NCBI RefSeq assembly: GCF_008017445.1
Contig: NZ_VRSW01000002.1
Coordinates: forward strand, 372,001 to 436,000
Reading direction: 5' to 3'
Length of the DNA: 64,000 nucleotides
Source: Microbacterium mitrae
Lineage (GTDB): Bacteria > Actinomycetota > Actinomycetes > Actinomycetales > Microbacteriaceae
In this document: piece by piece, positions 17,081 to 25,600 of the stretch
How the letters are laid out: each line of letters opens with the position of its first letter
Position numbering within the stretch: the stretch's first letter is position 1
The notes under the pieces: generated by a model
Told to the model about the DNA's origin: nothing
The model's database searches: none
The model's input: only the letters and a program-made list of their open reading frames with translations
Program-made: the position numbers and the translations under genes

Positions 17081-17533
17081 TTAGGCTTGCGTGGTGCTCT
17101 CCACGATGGCAGGTTGCGCGGGTGAGTGGAAGATCGCGCGGCGCAAGGCGATGAAGAAGACGATCATGCCCGCCGTGATGCTGATGTGGCCGAGACCCGC
17201 GATGCCGGAGATCATGGCGCTGGACTCTTTCCCCAGCACGGTCAAGGTTCCGTGCCAGATCAACATGGCCGACGTCACACCGACACCGGCGTTGTACAGC
17301 CAGAAGAACCAGGCGAAGAGCCGCGGGCTCGCCGAGATTCGAAAGGCCTTCTCAACCACCAGCACGATCAGCAAGACAATGAATCCGAGCGTGAGGAGGT
17401 GAGTGTGGGCGAGGCCGAGCTGGGTGAACTGCCCCTCAGGAAAGTCGTTCAGCTTCGTGAACTCGCGATAGAACAGTCCGGAACCCACGCCCAAGACCAT
17501 GTACACCAGGGCGGCGTTGAACAGTTTCTTCAT
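17081..17533 (-). CDS. DUF2871 family small membrane protein
   Basis: The 150-residue protein has four hydrophobic segments (FNAALVYMVLGVGSGLFYRE, HTHLLTLGFIVLLIVLVVEK, WFFWLYNAGVGVTSAMLIW, ISITAGMIVFFIALRRAIF) and the conserved GLAHTHLLTLG block of DUF2871 proteins. The histidines resemble those of heme-copper oxidase-related proteins, but no function is established. AGGAGAAA stands before ATG 17533; the open frame extends further upstream but has no site there. It leads the DHA2 exporter gene. Confidence 0.85.
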   Translation of the reverse strand: MKKLFNAALVYMVLGVGSGLFYREFTKLNDFPEGQFTQLGLAHTHLLTLGFIVLLIVLVVEKAFRISASPRLFAWFFWLYNAGVGVTSAMLIWHGTLTVLGKESSAMISGIAGLGHISITAGMIVFFIALRRAIFHSPAQPAIVESTTQA

Positions 17534-17604
17534 GGTGATTTCTCCTGTGATGTTTAACTCTCCTTCGAGTTCATCACCCCGTGGTTCCGGCGTCATCGCG
17601 AGGA

Positions 17605-17627
17605 ATGGTGAATGCACTATCACCCAT
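17605..17627 (-). promoter_or_regulatory. Imperfect palindrome in the DUF2871 promoter region
   Basis: ATGGTGA and TCACCCAT form an imperfect inverted repeat with an 8-base spacer, 72 bases upstream of the DUF2871 start and 47 bases before the next plus-strand gene. It may be an operator. Its sequence differs from the TetR-type palindrome at 17998. Confidence 0.35.
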
Positions 17628-17673
17628 TTGGATGATGTCATTCGCCAGCCCGCCGATTGCCTAGGCTTATGAC

Positions 17674-17932
17674 ATGGATGCCATGCCGAGCGGAGCACGC
17701 CGTTACATCAAGCACGTCTCGACCGAAGAGGGCGTGTACGGCCTGATCTTGGTCTCGGGTTTGATCGCAGCAGCGGGCATCGCCCATTCGTCGGCGGGGC
17801 AGATTCTCGTGATTGGAACCGTCACTCACGTTGTGTTTTGGCTGGCTCATGTCTACTCAGGTGTCGTAGCGGGTCATGGTCGGCGCGACCGGCCTGATTA
17901 TCGTGGTCGCCAAGCTCGTCGTCATGCACTAG
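17674..17932 (+). pseudogene. Small membrane protein gene with internal deletion
   Basis: From ATG 17674 the frame reads RRYIKHVSTEEGVYGLILVS and TVTHVVFWLAHVYSGVVAGH, which looks like the N-terminus of an actinobacterial four-TM membrane protein. The frame then turns into arginine-rich nonsense. In another frame, directly after the same point, VMVGATGLIIVVAKLVVMH runs to a TAG at 17932, which reads as the natural C-terminal membrane segment. About 100 residues between the two halves appear to be missing. A TAGGCT box 7 bases before the ATG suggests a leaderless promoter is still present. Confidence 0.65.
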
Positions 17933-17997
17933 CCAGTCGCTCTCCTCTCGTGGATGAGCGGAACCATCACGGTGGCGGCCGCGTGAACGTGAGAAAT

Positions 17998-18019
17998 AAG
18001 TGGGACGAACGCCCCACTT
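17998..18019 (+). promoter_or_regulatory. TetR operator palindrome
   Basis: AAGTGGG and CCCACTT form a 7-base perfect inverted repeat with spacer ACGAACGC, 49 bases before the TetR start. The layout is typical of an autoregulatory TetR site. It shares AAGTGGGAC and CCCACT with the palindrome at 11548. Confidence 0.65.
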
Positions 18020-18068
18020 CGATTAGCCTTAGTGCAAGGCACGACGACGACGTCGAGGGGTGACACAT

Positions 18069-18671
18069 ATGGCGCGAACACCGGTTGATGAACGTCGACG
18101 CGCTCTGTTGGCCGCGACCCTTCGTGTTGTCGCCTCACGCGGCCTCGCCGCGGCGTCAACGCGTGCCATCGTGGCCGAAGCCGATATGTCGCTCGCGAGC
18201 TTTCACTATGCCTTCGACTCACGCGATGAATTGCTTGAGGTACTCATCGGCGAGGTCGTCGCTCTTGAGGAGCGCGCCATCGCGCCCACCGACGTCGAGG
18301 GTAAGAGCCTGCATGATCTGGTCTACGAAGGGCTGCGCGGATACCTCCGGCACCTGCAGGCAGACCCGCCGCATGAGCTCGCCATGCTCGAACTCACGCA
18401 ATACGCGTTGCGGGAGAAAACCGACCTCGCCCGCGAGCAGTACGCCGCCTACACGCGCTTAGTGACGCAAGCTCTCGATATCGGCGCCCAAGCAACCGGC
18501 GCCCACTGGTTGGTTCCGCTGCCGACCGTCGCACGCCTGCTCATTACCCTGACCGATGGTCTCACCCTGACGTGGTTGGTCGATCGCGATGACGAGCTCG
18601 CTGAAAGCGTCATCGCCGCCGCAGCCCGGGCCGTCGTGGCGCTCGCGGCAGACACCGACGCCACTGGCTGA
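18069..18671 (+). CDS. TetR-family transcriptional regulator
   Basis: Residues 8-55 form the TetR HTH (RRRALLAATLRVVASRGLAA, TRAIVAEADMSLASFHYAF), followed by a helical ligand-binding domain with a TetR C-terminal dimer region. ATG 18069 is preferred to GTG 18060 because GAGGGG lies 8 bases before it. A palindrome 49 bases upstream suggests autorepression. The lipase gene follows 66 bases downstream on the same strand, so the regulator may also control it, and the related palindrome at 11548 points to a second target near the GH1 and SulP genes. Confidence 0.9.
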   Translation: MARTPVDERRRALLAATLRVVASRGLAAASTRAIVAEADMSLASFHYAFDSRDELLEVLIGEVVALEERAIAPTDVEGKSLHDLVYEGLRGYLRHLQADPPHELAMLELTQYALREKTDLAREQYAAYTRLVTQALDIGAQATGAHWLVPLPTVARLLITLTDGLTLTWLVDRDDELAESVIAAAARAVVALAADTDATG

Positions 18672-18737
18672 TCCGTCGCGTTCAGCGAGCGCCGACCGCT
18701 AGGCTCGCACCATCTCACCCATCGCGAATCGAACGCC

Positions 18738-20537
18738 GTGACATCTCAAGAATCTTCGTCTTCGCCGCGCCCTGGCTTATGGGCTCAGCTCGCCAAGCCC
18801 TACTGCCGGCTGTTGACCCAACCGCCCCGGTGGGTCACGTTTGTGATTGCGATCACGTGCATTCTCGCGGGCCTTTATGTCGTGCTTCGTCCGTTCTTGG
18901 CGTGGGGGCTGTTGATCTTCGTCGTGATCGGCGCGATCCTCCTGACCGGCTTCGCACACGTCTTTTCTCCCGGGCCGTGGTGGGCGCGGGTGCTTCCCGC
19001 GGCCGCAGCTGTGGGTGTGGTTGCAACGATTCTCATCTACCCGGGCATGACCATCTCGCTCCTGGTGTTGTTGGCCGCGGCGTCGCTCATCATCACCGCG
19101 CTCAGCCGCATGATCGGAGCGGTGCGCGGGAGGCACGGCGACCGTTATGCATCCATGGTCTCGGGTCTCGCGGCCCTCCTCCTGGCGGTGACCGCCCTGG
19201 CGTGGCCCGACGCCACGGTCTTCCTTGTGGCAACCATCTTTGGCGTGTATCTGGTTCTCTTTGGCGTCGAGCTACTCGTCCATGTGTGGCGAGGTGCGCG
19301 GAGCGACCGAGACTCCTCGACTGCGGCATCGATCGTGCCATCGCGCGGCGCCCGCGTGCGCACGGGCGTCGCTGCCAGCCTCGCACTCGTCGGGTCGATT
19401 GCGCTCGTCGCGGGCGGCCTCGCGCTGAGCGGTACCCCGCAACCCGACGGTTTCTACACGCCACCCGACGGCTTGCCCCCTCAGGCTGGCGTGCTCTTGT
19501 CTGCGCAGGTGTTTACGCGAGACGTACCGGCCGGGGCCGAGGGATGGCGCATCCTGTACACCACGACCAACGGCGACGACGAGATCATCACGGCGTCTGG
19601 TCTGGTTATTGCGCCGGCTGATGCCACACGGTCTCCGGTTATTGCCTGGGCGCATGGAACCACGGGTTTCGCTCGAGGGTGCGCTCCGTCGCTCTTGGAA
19701 CACCCGTTTGTCGCCGGCGGAATGCCGGCGACCGAGGATGCTCTCGCCGCCGGGTGGAGCATCGTGGCGACTGACTACCCCGGCTTGGGAACAACCGGGG
19801 TGCAGCCGTATCTGATTGGCCAAGGGGAAGGGCGAGCGGTGCTGGACGCCGTCCGTGCCGCTCGGCAACTGGAGTCGATCTCGCTCGCAGAAGAAACCGT
19901 GATCTGGGGGCATTCGCAAGGAGGGCACGCGAGCCTCTGGGCAGGGGGTCTTGCCAGCACATACGCTCCAGAACTCACTATTTCGGGTGTCGCCGCAATG
20001 GCTCCGGCCAGTGACCTGCCGGTTCTCTTGGAAGCAATCGCAGACCAGCCGGTTGGTTCCGTCTTCGGGTCTTTCGCGCTGGCCGCCTACGCCGGAACCT
20101 ACGATGACGTCGCGACCACCGACTATGTGCGCCCCGGTGCTCACATCATGATGCAAGAAATGCAGTCACGCTGTCTTACCGATGCGTCCTCGTTGGTGTC
20201 GATCGCGACGGCGCTGTCAGCAGATGCCAGCGTGTGGGCGCAGTCGCCGGGTGATGGTGCGTTGGGAGAGCACGCCGAGCGGTATGTGCCTCGATTGCTG
20301 ATTTCTGCGCCCGTTTTTCTCGCTCAGGGTCTCACCGATACGCTCGTGGTTCCGGCGATGCAGCAGGGGTACGTCTCCGAGCGGTGCGCGGCGGGCCAAG
20401 TCATCGACTATCGGGAGTATCCCGATGCCGATCACATGGGTTTGGTCGCTGACCAAACCCTGCTTGACGACCTGATGTCTTGGACGACGGATCGGTTTGC
20501 GGGCCAGTCAGCTGCCACCGAATGCGCTCGCGGCTGA
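18738..20537 (+). CDS. Secreted-lipase-family alpha/beta hydrolase fused to membrane domain
   Basis: Two parts are visible in 599 residues. Residues 30-175 hold six hydrophobic segments arranged like an HdeD/DUF308 membrane domain (WVTFVIAITCILAGLYVVLR, ISLLVLLAAASLIITALSRM), and another segment at 210-235 (AASLALVGSIALVAGGLAL) leads out of the membrane. Residues 240-590 are a secretory-lipase (LIP) type hydrolase: WAHGTTGFARGCAPS, WGHSQGG with the nucleophile Ser near residue 395, LAQGLTDTLVVPAMQQ and PDADHMG, which should hold the catalytic His. The enzyme part probably acts outside the cell while tethered. Substrate: esters or triglycerides, not determined. Start GTG 18738; a weak site precedes it. 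Confidence 0.8.
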   Translation: MTSQESSSSPRPGLWAQLAKPYCRLLTQPPRWVTFVIAITCILAGLYVVLRPFLAWGLLIFVVIGAILLTGFAHVFSPGPWWARVLPAAAAVGVVATILIYPGMTISLLVLLAAASLIITALSRMIGAVRGRHGDRYASMVSGLAALLLAVTALAWPDATVFLVATIFGVYLVLFGVELLVHVWRGARSDRDSSTAASIVPSRGARVRTGVAASLALVGSIALVAGGLALSGTPQPDGFYTPPDGLPPQAGVLLSAQVFTRDVPAGAEGWRILYTTTNGDDEIITASGLVIAPADATRSPVIAWAHGTTGFARGCAPSLLEHPFVAGGMPATEDALAAGWSIVATDYPGLGTTGVQPYLIGQGEGRAVLDAVRAARQLESISLAEETVIWGHSQGGHASLWAGGLASTYAPELTISGVAAMAPASDLPVLLEAIADQPVGSVFGSFALAAYAGTYDDVATTDYVRPGAHIMMQEMQSRCLTDASSLVSIATALSADASVWAQSPGDGALGEHAERYVPRLLISAPVFLAQGLTDTLVVPAMQQGYVSERCAAGQVIDYREYPDADHMGLVADQTLLDDLMSWTTDRFAGQSAATECARG

Positions 20538-20543
20538 CACGCG

Positions 20544-21197
20544 CTACCGGGTGTCGTCGGCGGGCTCAGCTGACGTCGTGTCGTTGTCGATGGTGCGTCG
20601 AGTGAGCATGACCTGACACTGATGCGCCGTGACGAATGGCTGCAGTTTGCGAAGCGCGAGCGGGCCGTTGGTTTGCCGCAAGACATCTTGCACGAGGCGG
20701 GCGTGCACCCCACACACGAGCGCGCGATCTTCGTCGATCATGTCGTGATAGCGGCAGGGAGCAAGCTCAAACGTGAGGGATTCTTCGTTGACACGGGGGT
20801 CGAGGCCGGCGTCTTCGAGATGTTCGTAGAGAACGTCGATTTGCCGCTGGGCGTCGTCTTCGAGCGGTGCGGATGTCGCGTCGGTCACAGCGCGCAAGAG
20901 GCGCCCGCGCTCGCTGGCACTGGCAACCCGTGCCGCAGCAACCGGATGCTGTGTCGCATCACGCACCGGGGAATACGTCACCGGCGGGCGCCCCGCCGTT
21001 CCGACCTGAACCGTGTCTGCGCGGATCAAACCCTCATCTTCGAGTACCCGCAGGTGATCGCGCACGGTGTTCAGCGGAATGCCCGTCTCGGAGGCGATCT
21101 CGCCCGCACGCCGACCCGGTACCCGCTGAATTGCGCGCAGCAGGGTAAGCCTGCGGGGTTGGGTTAACCCACGAAAGTCATGTGCGCGGCGCGGCAT
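20544..21197 (-). CDS. HTH regulator with SufR-like cysteines, next to hmp
   Basis: Residues 10-75 are a winged HTH of the ArsR/SufR kind (TQPRRLTLLRAIQRVPGRRA, LNTVRDHLRVLEDEGLI). The C-terminal half contains APCRYHDM, LVCGVHARLVQDVL and LQPFVTAHQCQVML, three cysteines spaced x13 and x31. SufR-type regulators bind a [Fe-S] cluster through a similar set, and the sequence around the second and last Cys is alike. Lying back to back with the NO-detoxifying flavohemoprotein, it is a good candidate for an NO- or redox-sensing controller of hmp. Cluster binding is inferred. 217 residues; ATG 21197, 136 bases from the hmp start. Confidence 0.75.
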   Translation of the reverse strand: MPRRAHDFRGLTQPRRLTLLRAIQRVPGRRAGEIASETGIPLNTVRDHLRVLEDEGLIRADTVQVGTAGRPPVTYSPVRDATQHPVAAARVASASERGRLLRAVTDATSAPLEDDAQRQIDVLYEHLEDAGLDPRVNEESLTFELAPCRYHDMIDEDRALVCGVHARLVQDVLRQTNGPLALRKLQPFVTAHQCQVMLTRRTIDNDTTSAEPADDTR

Positions 21198-21333
21198 GCA
21201 ACCAGGCTAAACCGAGGGGATGAGACCGGGCTGACCGTTCGGCCGGATAAAACCGGTGGAAAATCCTCCTCCCTTTTTCGAACGCGGCGACAGTAGGAAC
21301 TGTTGCTGACACCATCACGAGAAACGGACAGCC

Positions 21334-22551
21334 ATGAAGCTCTCACCTGAGTCGGAAGCCATCGTCGCCGCGACCGCCGGAGTCGTCGCTGAAAACGCTG
21401 AAGCCATCACACGAGTGTTCTACCCGTTGATGTTTGACGCTCACCCCGAACTATTGAACGTTTTCAATCGCGCGAACCAGGCGATCGGTGAGCAACCCAA
21501 AGCGCTGGCGGCATCGGTCGTCGCGTTTGCGGTGCAGCTCATCACGCCCGATGCCCCCGACTTCGCACCCGTGATGCGACGGATCGCGCACAAGCACGTC
21601 TCGTTGGGCATTCCGGCTCGCTCCTACACGATTGTCGGCCGTCACCTGCTGGATGCAGTCGGAATCGTGCTGGGTGATGCGGTGACTCCCGAGGTTCGGG
21701 CCGCGTGGGACGAGGTGTATTGGCTGTTCGCCACCGCACTGATCGCCGAAGAAGCCAAACTCTACGCACTGGGTGGCACTGACCCGGAAAACCCCTGGCG
21801 CGAGTACCGGGTGGTCGAGCGCGCCGAGGAATCAGGTGACGCCTTCTCCCTTGTTCTCGCTCCGGTCGCCGGTGAAACCCCGGCGCATCACACCGGCCAG
21901 TACGTTGCGATTGCCGTCGATCTGCCCGACGGAACCCGCCAGCCTCGCCAGTACACGATCTCATCGGGGCCGCGTGGCGATGCCTTGCGAGTGACGGTGA
22001 AGCGTGTTCGCGGAGTGAATGGCAATCCCGACGGTCAGGTCTCGAACTGGCTGTATGACAACGCGAAGCCCGGCGCTGTTTTGTTGTTGTCGCAACCTGC
22101 CGGGGATGTGGTTCTGGACAGCTCGGATGAGCCTCTGGTTTTGGTGTCAGCGGGCATCGGTATCACGCCGGTTGCCGCGATCTTGGAGGATCTCTCGCGC
22201 CGCCAACCCGCGCGCACGGTGCGGTTGTTCCACGCGGACCGCGACCACGATTCGCATGCGCTCTACGCGTCGCTGCGCAGTCAGATTGTCGCGATGAGCG
22301 ATGCGAAAGCACAGAACTGGTATGAGGCGGGTGCGGAGTCGGCTCCCACGATTCATCCCGCCAAATCGGGCTTCATGAACCTCGATGACGTCGACCTGCC
22401 CGACAACCCTCGCGTTTTCATGTGCGGTCCGCTCGCGTTCATGCAGTCGGCGCGCGGCACGCTCATGCGCCGCGGTGTGGCCAGCGAGCGCATTCACTAC
22501 GAAGTCTTCGGCCCCGACCTGTGGGCGCAGCAGCCGGACAACGCAGGCTGA
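21334..22551 (+). CDS. hmp: Flavohemoprotein, nitric oxide dioxygenase
   Basis: All three domains are present in 405 residues: a globin (residues 1-140, with HKHVSLGI holding the proximal His and ITRVFYPLMF the distal Tyr), an FAD domain (YVAIAVDLPDGTRQPRQYTI, where RQYTIS binds FAD) and an NAD domain (LVLVSAGIGITPVAAILEDL, FMCGPLAFMQ). The enzyme oxidises NO to nitrate with O2 and NAD(P)H. ATG 21334 is preceded by GAGAAACGGACAGCC, a weak ribosome site. Divergent from the cysteine-bearing regulator. A hairpin directly behind the stop ends transcription. Confidence 0.95.
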   Translation: MKLSPESEAIVAATAGVVAENAEAITRVFYPLMFDAHPELLNVFNRANQAIGEQPKALAASVVAFAVQLITPDAPDFAPVMRRIAHKHVSLGIPARSYTIVGRHLLDAVGIVLGDAVTPEVRAAWDEVYWLFATALIAEEAKLYALGGTDPENPWREYRVVERAEESGDAFSLVLAPVAGETPAHHTGQYVAIAVDLPDGTRQPRQYTISSGPRGDALRVTVKRVRGVNGNPDGQVSNWLYDNAKPGAVLLLSQPAGDVVLDSSDEPLVLVSAGIGITPVAAILEDLSRRQPARTVRLFHADRDHDSHALYASLRSQIVAMSDAKAQNWYEAGAESAPTIHPAKSGFMNLDDVDLPDNPRVFMCGPLAFMQSARGTLMRRGVASERIHYEVFGPDLWAQQPDNAG

Positions 22552-22559
22552 TGAGTGAG

Positions 22560-22590
22560 GCGCCCGGGTGTCTTTGGGCATCCGGGCGTC
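22560..22590 (+). terminator. Hairpin behind hmp
   Basis: CGCCCGGGTG pairs with CATCCGGGCG (one G-T pair) around an 11-base loop, 9 bases after the hmp stop. No T tract; the tandem repeat starts inside its right arm. Confidence 0.65.
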
Positions 22591-22677
22591 GCGCGTTTGG
22601 TGCGAACGGGCGCCGCGCGTTTGGTGCGAACGGGCGCCGCGCGTTTGGTGCCTACTCGGATCGCGTTTGGTGCTAAC
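22586..22677 (+). repeat. 24-bp tandem repeat, about 3.5 copies
   Basis: Units begin at 22586, 22610 and 22634 (core GCGCGTTTGGTGCGAACGGG), with a shorter diverged fourth copy to about 22677. It fills the gap between the convergent hmp and dnaE2 genes and slightly overlaps the dnaE2 stop. In one frame it would encode repeated RRAFGANG, but no ribosome site is present. Confidence 0.85.
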
Positions 22678-25600
22678 GGAAGTCACGCGAGTTGTGCTGT
22701 AACCCGACACGAAGATCTTCGAAACCATCGGCGATAATATTCGTCACCCCCTCCGGCGATCGTTCCACGATGCCACGGACGATGAGTGCGGGGGAGTCTC
22801 GCACGATGGAACGATATTTGTTCCATACGCCCACAGAACAAATGACGTTGGTGAGGCCAGCCTCATCTTCGAGGTTGATGAAGGTAATGCCCGAAGCTGT
22901 GGCCGGGCGCTGCCTGTGGGTGACGAGCCCAGCGACAAAAACGCGCCGCTCATTCTCATGCGTGCGCAACTCCCGCGAAGTGAGCACACCGCGAGCGTCG
23001 AGCTGAGCACGGAAATGCGTGATCGGATGATCTGTTGTGGAGATGCCGGTCGCCCACAAATCCGAGGCCAGTGTTTCGTAACTGGTGGGGTCGGTGAACA
23101 GCGGTGGTTGCACGGCCATCACGGTGCCGGGAAGAAACTCCGGGCGGTCAAGTGCCGCGTTGCCTGCGAGCCACAGTGCTTCGCGGCGAGAGATGCCCAG
23201 ACAATCGAATGCACCTGCCGTGGCGAGAGCCTCAACCTGGGCTGAGGTGATGCCGGTGCGGCGAACAAGGTCATGGAGATCATGGAACATCCCGTGCTTA
23301 TCCCGTTCATCGACGATTCGCTGTGCGGTCTTATCGCCAACACCCGTGACCCCAGCGAGCCCCAAACGCACGGCAAACGCTCCGTCACGCCGGTGCTTCG
23401 CCGTGTCTTCTGGGTCGGTGATACGGAACACTCCAACGGGAGGCTGTTCTCGACGAGTGCACTGATCGACGCCCGTTGGCGCAGTGCTGTCGCCCAGGGC
23501 TTCCAGCCCGTCGGCGGCGTGGGAGAGGGCAAGGTCGGGTCGCAGAACCTGAACGCCGTGGCGGCGAGCGTCGGCGACCAGCGTCGCCGGTGAATAGAAA
23601 CCCATCGGCTGGGCTCGAAGCAGGCCGGCGAGAAAGGCTGCCGGATAATGCAGTTTGAGCCAGGAGCTGGCATAAACCAAAAGCGCGAAGGAGAGTGAAT
23701 GTGATTCGGCAAATCCGAAGTTCGCAAATGCTTGAATCTTCGTATAAATCGCGTCAGCTTCTTCGGTACTGAGCCCATTGCGGGCCATACCTGCGTACAG
23801 CTTTTCTTTCAGCGAGTCGATGCGTTCCAACCCGCGCTTCGACCCCATCGCACGGCGCAAGAGATCGGCATCTTCCCCCGAACAATCGCCAATAGCCATC
23901 GCCATCTGCATGAGTTGTTCTTGAAAGACCGGAATGCCCAGTGTGCGCTCGAGCACCGGTTTGAGCTTGGGGTGCGCGTAGGTGACCTCTTCTTGTCCCA
24001 GCTTGCGCCGGACGAACGGATGCACGGCGCCACCCTGAATGGGGCCGGGTCTGATGAGAGCGATCTGGATGACGAGTTCATAAAAGCGTCGAGGTTGCAG
24101 GCGGGGCAACAGCCCCATTTGGGCGCGCGACTCGACCTGAAAGACACCGATCGAATCGGCGCGACACAGCATGTCGTATACGCCCTTCTCCTCCTTGGGG
24201 ATGGAATCAAGAGACCATCGTTCTGCCGTGGTGTCAGCGATGAGATCGAAACAGTGTTGGAGCGCAGCCAGCATGCCCAACCCCAGCAGATCAAACTTCA
24301 CCAAGCCCATCCAGGCAGCATCATCTTTGTCCCACTGGATCACGGTGCGATTTTCTTTGGTGGCGTGTTCGACCGGAACAACCTCACCGACAGGGCGGTC
24401 AGTGAGCACCATCCCACCGGAGTGAATACCGAGGTGCCGCGGCGCCTTAAGGAGCTCCGTGGCGTACTCGATGACCTGATCGGGAATGTCGTGAGCTGTT
24501 TGCGTTGACAGCTCTGCTCCCCAGCGTTCAACCTGCTTCGACCAGGCATCTTGTTGGCCAGTGGAGTATCCGAGTGCTTTCGCCATGTCGCGCACCGCAT
24601 TTTTGGGCCGGTACTGAATGACGTTGGCCACCTGCGCTGCCCGCTCTCGTCCGTAGCGGCCGTACACCCATTGGATGATTTCTTCGCGTCGCTCTGAATC
24701 GAAGTCGACGTCGATATCTGGCTCTTCATCACGCAGCGTCGACAAAAAACGTTCAAAGGGGAGGTCGTAGGCGATGGCGTCGACAGCCGTGATGTGCAGG
24801 AGATAACAGACCGCGCTGTTGGCGGCAGAGCCTCGCCCCTGACAGAGAATGCCGCGGCGGCGTGCCTCCTGAACGATGTCATGAACGATGAGGAAGTACC
24901 CCGGAAAGTCTTTACGCTCGATAACGTCGAGCTCTTTGTTGATGCGATCTCTGTTTTCAGGCGTCAGACGGGGGTATTTCTCGGGCACGGCCTCCCAAAC
25001 GAGATGACGAAGCCAGCTCATGGGGGTGTGGCCAGGCGGAACCTCCTGCTGAGGCAACGCCGGACGCGCTCGACGGAGGGGGAAAGCCAGCTCATCGGCC
25101 AGCGTCACGGTGTTGGCGACGGCGCCGGGATATCGCTGAAAACGGGCCGTCATTTCGACTCCCGAGCGAAGGAATGCGCCGCCGGTCGAGGGGAGCCAGC
25201 CATCGAGGTCTTCCATGCTGCGGTTTGCCCGCACGGCGGCGACAGCCGCATGCAGTCGAGCCTGAGGCGGTGTGGCATAGTGCACGTTGTTGGTGGCGAG
25301 AAGGGGAAGGCGATGCTTGCTCGCGAGCGCAGCGAGAGCATCGTTGCGCACGGTATCGCGCGGGTTTCCCTGGTCGGTGAGCTCAATGTAGACGTTGTCG
25401 TGGCCAAACAGCGCCGTCAGCCGATCAATTTCGCGAGAAGCAGCGCTTTCGCTCTCGGCGAGCGCTTGAAGCACCGAACTCTTTCGACACCCCGTGAGCA
25501 CAGCCCACTCGTGCCCCGAGGCAGCAGCGAGCTCTTCCCAGACATAAACCGGACGCCCCTTTTGCCTGCCCTGCAGCTGACCGTGGGTGAGGGCGCCGGC

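Noticed and set aside
22586-22677. CRISPR-like array
   Set aside because: Units are head to tail without spacers, and no cas genes are present. The same holds for the repeats at 12065 and 51305.
22555-22737. Short frames over the 24-bp repeats encoding RRAFGANG units
   Set aside because: No ribosome site, both frames read straight into dnaE2 on the opposite strand, and the repeat is best read as DNA repeat.
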